Part shown: positions 8,274 through 11,248 of the stretch, one piece after another
How the letters are laid out: the number at the start of each line of letters is the position of its first letter
Numbering within the stretch: position 1 is the first letter of the stretch
Assembly: GCA_031277235.1 (NCBI GenBank)
Contig: JAITMT010000074.1
Coordinates: 1 to 11,248 of the forward strand
Reading direction: 5' to 3'
Length of the DNA: 11,248 nucleotides
Source: Tannerella sp.
GTDB taxonomy: Bacteria > Bacteroidota > Bacteroidia > Bacteroidales > Tannerellaceae
The notes under the pieces: model-generated
What the model was told of the DNA's origin: nothing
What the model saw: only the letters and a program-made list of their open reading frames with translations
The model's database searches: none
Position numbers and translations under genes: made by a program

Positions 8274-8305
8274 TTTGGTATTGTTACAATAAATTATTAC
8301 TTTTG
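8274..8305 (+). promoter_or_regulatory. Bacteroidota-type promoter for the metalloprotease gene
   Basis: TACTTTTG (8298-8305) matches the Bacteroides -7 consensus TAnnTTTG exactly. TTTG (8274-8277) lies 20 bases upstream, where the -33 element TTTG is expected. Transcription would start near 8310, leaving an A/T-rich leader of about 65 bases before the ATG at 8376. The location between the operon terminator and the protease gene supports an independent transcript. The rest of the gap 8211-8273 is A-rich; the only other thing seen there is a weak 5-bp hairpin at 8252-8268. Confidence 0.65.
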
Positions 8306-8375
8306 GCGTGTTTTTCTACTGTTTTTAACAGGAAAGACAACTTGATTTCTTTTTTTTTATTAAAATAATAATATT

Positions 8376-10952
8376 ATGTACAAACCATTTATAAAAGTTA
8401 AAAACCTGCTGACGATAGTAATACTGAACATATTCAGTTTTTCTTTGTCGGCACAAACTGTTCACAATCTGAACAGTGAGGAAGCGGTCTTGTTCCGCTA
8501 TTCAACAAGTTCCGTACCGCAGGAGTTCCGTAAGGAGGCAAAATCCGCCCGTCCTTTCACCATCAATCCTGCTCTGCAAAGCGCGACAAGCGTAAGAAAA
8601 GGTGATATTGTATCATTAGAACTATTTGATAATCAGGATTATAACGCTACAATCAGCAATATAACAACAGATGTAAACGGCACCGTGGCGCTTACGCTTC
8701 AACTGACCGATTATCCGATGGGATTTGCCATCATCACAACAAGTTCCGAAGGAAAATCGCTGGTCAACGTTTCCATTCCCGAACTCGGACTGGGTTTTGG
8801 CAGCCGGTATGACGCCGGCACCAAACAGAATTATTTGATTGAAATTGACCAAAGCGGGATAAAACGGCTTGACTGCGGGACTGATGCAATGATTACTCCC
8901 GAAAAAGTTACGGAAGCCGCTCATGATGAGGATAATCGGATGCCGCAACTGAGAAGTTCGTGCGCTCCCACCGGCACAAATGTAAATTCCCCCGCAACAA
9001 TTGATGTGCTGGTCGTTTACACTGCGGCGGCGGCAAACTCGTCGTACGCTTCCGAGCATGGCGGAATCGAGAATATCATATCCACGATGATTAACCTGGG
9101 AAATCTGTCTCTGAGTAACAGCCAAACCGGTATTACACTGTCTCTTGCGCATTCGGCAGAGGTGGATTACACGGAAACGAAAGATATGGGTGTTTCGCTT
9201 GATTATCTGGGAGGAGCAGACGACGGTTACATGGATAATGTTCACGCTTTACGCAAGCAATATAATGCCGACCTGGTGCAACTGGTTACTACGGATCCGA
9301 ACTATGGGGGAATCGGATACCTGCTTACAGGCGCAACCGGTAATTACAACTGGGCTTTTTCGGTAGTGAACGTTACACAGGTAGGAGGCGACTATCCTGC
9401 TTCCGTACACGAACTCGGACATAATCTGGGCTTGGGGCACGGCGCTACCCAAATTACGAATAAGGCGACCGGACTTTTCGGTTATTCATACGGCTGGACC
9501 TGGAACGGAACAACGTCCGTTACGCAGGGAGGAGTAAATACAGTCAAGAAAGGCTCGGTTATGTCCTATTGGGGCGGAGAGAACTATTCCGATGGCATCC
9601 CTTGCCTGAATGTGCCGTATTTTTCAAATCCCACCATATCTTTTGAAGGACAGCCTACCGGAAGTGCAGTTCGAGCCGATGCCGCCCGCAGTTTAAGGGA
9701 AATGAAACACATTATCGCTTTTTACTCGGACAGAGGGCTAAATATTCTTGACGCGCCGACAAATGTAGTTGCTTCAAATCCAACAGTCCGTGGTGCAACC
9801 ATAACTTGGGATCGCGTACCGGGAGCAGTCTCCTATAAACTGTATTTTTTCTACAATGGAGGCTGGTGGACTTATTCCAATATTCTCAATAACAGTATTA
9901 GACTCAATGATGCCACTTATTTTCAACAGTGCAAGCAATATGAAATTTATGTTGCGGCTGTAAATGATTGTGGCGATGATTCTCCCGGCTCTCAACATAT
10001 CACATTCAATACTGCCTGTACCTACACAATAACCTTTGATGCACAGGGCGGTAGTGTAAACCCGGCAACACGAACCGTAACTTCCGGTTCAGCCGTAGGA
10101 AATTTGCCTGTGGCACTCCGCGGCGGTTATACTTTTGAAGGCTGGTTTACGGAAATTGATGGAGGCGGTACCGAATTCACTTCTTCAACGGTATATAATT
10201 ATTCGGAAGATTTAACGCTCTATGCAAAATGGGCGGTTAATACTTACACGCTGACATTCGATGCAAGAGGCGGTACGGTAAGCCCGGCAACGCAGACCGT
10301 AACCTATGGTTCACCCGTAGGAACACTGCCAACTCCTATCCGAAGTGGCTATATTTTTGATGGATGGTTTACGGTAATCGGCGGCTTGGGCGAGCAATTC
10401 ACATCTGCAACCGTCTATGATAATCCGGGAGATTTAACGCTTTATGCCACATGGATAAATCCTCTTCTACCTGTCATAACAACCCTGGAAGCAACAGATA
10501 TATCTTCAACAACCGCAACACTGAACAAGTCGGTTGTACCGGGCTTGGAACCTATTATCAACCAGGGATTTATGTATCAAAAATTAGCCATTGGAAGTTC
10601 GTGGACAGATATTTCGAGTACCGACTCAAATTACAGTTTATCTGGGCTGACGGCAAATACGCAATATTTTTTCTATGCTTACGCTACAACCGCTTTGGGT
10701 ATTGTGGAAGGCAATATTATGACCTTTAGTACATCCTCCGAAGTTTCCAACGAAGCAATAGCGGAAAACGCCATTTGGGGAACGGCAGGCGTGCTGCATG
10801 TGAAAGCGTCCGTTCCGGGCGTGCTGTCCGTTTACAGCATCACCGGGCGGTTAGTCATACAGCAAAACGTCGTTGATTCCGGGACTTTCACCTTGTCCAG
10901 AGGCTTGTATATCGTGAAAATGAACGGTTTAACGACAAAAGTATTCCTGTAA
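8376..10952 (+). CDS. Secreted reprolysin-like zinc metalloprotease with InlB repeats and T9SS tail
   Basis: An 858-residue multidomain protein. The signal peptide is cleaved probably after A26 (SLSA|QTV). Residues about 27-200 form a propeptide-like region without a recognised motif. The catalytic domain runs about 208-455, opening with TIDVLVVYT. It carries the metzincin zinc motif HELGHNLGLGH at 345-355 (Zn ligands H345, H349, H355; catalytic E346) and a Met-turn VMSYWG with M396, so it should be an active metallopeptidase of the M12B/reprolysin-like type. After it come an FN3-like domain (about 458-547), two InlB-type B-repeats (550-619 and 624-693), a second FN3-like domain (about 698-785) and a C-terminal T9SS type A sorting tail (about 795-858: VLSVYSITGRLVI, then GLYIVKMNG, ending KVFL). 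The tail predicts export by type IX secretion and release or anchoring on the surface. It is flanked by its own promoter and terminator. The protease substrate is unknown. Confidence 0.92.
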   Translation: MYKPFIKVKNLLTIVILNIFSFSLSAQTVHNLNSEEAVLFRYSTSSVPQEFRKEAKSARPFTINPALQSATSVRKGDIVSLELFDNQDYNATISNITTDVNGTVALTLQLTDYPMGFAIITTSSEGKSLVNVSIPELGLGFGSRYDAGTKQNYLIEIDQSGIKRLDCGTDAMITPEKVTEAAHDEDNRMPQLRSSCAPTGTNVNSPATIDVLVVYTAAAANSSYASEHGGIENIISTMINLGNLSLSNSQTGITLSLAHSAEVDYTETKDMGVSLDYLGGADDGYMDNVHALRKQYNADLVQLVTTDPNYGGIGYLLTGATGNYNWAFSVVNVTQVGGDYPASVHELGHNLGLGHGATQITNKATGLFGYSYGWTWNGTTSVTQGGVNTVKKGSVMSYWGGENYSDGIPCLNVPYFSNPTISFEGQPTGSAVRADAARSLREMKHIIAFYSDRGLNILDAPTNVVASNPTVRGATITWDRVPGAVSYKLYFFYNGGWWTYSNILNNSIRLNDATYFQQCKQYEIYVAAVNDCGDDSPGSQHITFNTACTYTITFDAQGGSVNPATRTVTSGSAVGNLPVALRGGYTFEGWFTEIDGGGTEFTSSTVYNYSEDLTLYAKWAVNTYTLTFDARGGTVSPATQTVTYGSPVGTLPTPIRSGYIFDGWFTVIGGLGEQFTSATVYDNPGDLTLYATWINPLLPVITTLEATDISSTTATLNKSVVPGLEPIINQGFMYQKLAIGSSWTDISSTDSNYSLSGLTANTQYFFYAYATTALGIVEGNIMTFSTSSEVSNEAIAENAIWGTAGVLHVKASVPGVLSVYSITGRLVIQQNVVDSGTFTLSRGLYIVKMNGLTTKVFL
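10023..10454 (+). repeat. Two tandem InlB-type B-repeats within the metalloprotease
   Basis: Residues 550-619 (bases 10023-10232) and 624-693 (10245-10454) are each 70 residues long with a 74-residue (222-base) period and about 45 of 70 positions identical by hand alignment. Both follow the pattern YT.TFDA.GG.V.PAT.TVT.G, then GY.F.GWFT, then DLTLYA.W. This is the Listeria-Bacteroides repeat (Flg_new / InlB B-repeat), a small beta-grasp module that typically extends surface proteins or mediates adhesion. Confidence 0.92.
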
Positions 10953-10970
10953 GTTTGCTTTTTCAGGCTG

Positions 10971-11011
10971 AAAGACAGGCTGCCTCCGTTATCGGGGCAG
11001 CCTGTCTTTTT
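10971..11011 (+). terminator. Rho-independent terminator of the metalloprotease gene
   Basis: AAAGACAGGCTGCC (10971-10984) pairs perfectly with GGCAGCCTGTCTTT (10996-11009) across an 11-base loop, giving a 14-bp stem whose right arm runs into a five-T tract (11007-11011). It starts 18 bases after the stop codon and ends the transcript. Confidence 0.88.
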
Positions 11012-11064
11012 AAAGTGATGAGAAATAAAAAACTTAAATGAATATCCGTATATTCTCCTAAAAT

Positions 11065-11224
11065 TCCGTTAGGGATGTAATATTGGCAGAACAAAGGGTA
11101 ATTCCGGGAAAAGCGTGCCGTCAGGTACGCGACATGGGAAAATGATTCAGCATATTGCGTACCTGAAGGCACGCCGATTGAGGAGATAATCTATTTTCTA
11201 CCAATATATTGTCCCTAACGGGAC
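11065..11224. repeat. Nested inverted-repeat, MITE-like element
   Basis: An outer inverted repeat pairs 11065-11086 (TCCGTTAGGGATG..ATATTGG) with 11201-11223 (CCAATATATTGTCCCTAACG, then GGA), imperfectly. Inside lies a second, nearly perfect pair: GCGTGCCGTCAGGTACGC (11113-11130) and GCGTACCTGAAGGCACGC (11157-11174), 17 of 18 complementary, with a 26-base spacer. GTCCCTAACGGGAC (11211-11224) is also a small palindrome. No real coding potential is seen. I recall similar GTCCCTAACGGGAC-containing intergenic repeats in Bacteroidales, so a dispersed non-autonomous repeat is likely, but I could not search. Its true ends are uncertain and it may continue past the window edge. The rest of the 3' region (11012-11064 and 11225-11248) is A/T-rich and I see no gene in it. 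Confidence 0.65.
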
Positions 11225-11248
11225 AAATCTATGAAACATCAATCATGG

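Noticed and set aside
10963..11172. Small - strand frame (69 codons) downstream of the protease
   Set aside because: It spans the terminator hairpin and half of the palindromic element, and its translation is explained by repeat sequence rather than a gene.
1..11248. CRISPR array, tRNA or rRNA genes, transposase, phage genes
   Set aside because: I saw no regularly spaced repeats, no tRNA-like cloverleaf with conserved arms, and no protein with transposase or phage motifs on either strand.

Overview
The window reads as chromosome of a member of the Bacteroidota, most likely the order Bacteroidales. It holds an adjacent SusC/SusD-type outer-membrane pair, several lipoproteins with short lipobox signal peptides, A/T-rich leaders without clear Shine-Dalgarno sequences, a TTTG / TAnnTTTG-type promoter, and a secreted protease with a type IX secretion (T9SS) C-terminal tail. 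All genes are on the + strand. The species cannot be told from the sequence.

Region 1 (about 48-8210) is one polysaccharide-utilisation-locus-like operon. It encodes a SusC-like TonB-dependent transporter, a SusD-like lipoprotein, a DUF4959/DUF5126/DUF5000-type lipoprotein, a DUF4998-plus-discoidin lipoprotein and a small DUF4488-like lipoprotein, and it ends in a strong hairpin terminator. The transporter and SusD should form the nutrient import complex. The two large lipoproteins look like surface ligand-binding proteins that hand substrate to it. No glycoside hydrolase, sulfatase, polysaccharide lyase or regulator is present here, so the substrate is unknown, and enzymes and regulator, if any, lie outside the window. 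The operon promoter probably lies upstream of base 1.

Region 2 (about 8274-11011) is a monocistronic unit with its own promoter and terminator. It encodes an 858-residue secreted zinc metalloprotease of the metzincin type (HExxHxxGxxH plus Met-turn). Downstream of the catalytic domain are an FN3-like domain, two tandem InlB-type B-repeats, a second FN3-like domain and a T9SS tail. Any functional link to the import operon rests on adjacency only.

Two non-coding palindromic elements stand out. One is a GC-rich REP-like double hairpin between the transporter and SusD genes (3230-3300). The other is a nested inverted-repeat, MITE-like element near the right edge (11065-11224). No RNA genes, CRISPR arrays or transposase genes were seen. 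The window is mostly ordinary Bacteroidota accessory content; the most interesting points are the palindromic insertion inside the SusC-SusD pair, the enzyme-free lipoprotein set, and the protease architecture.
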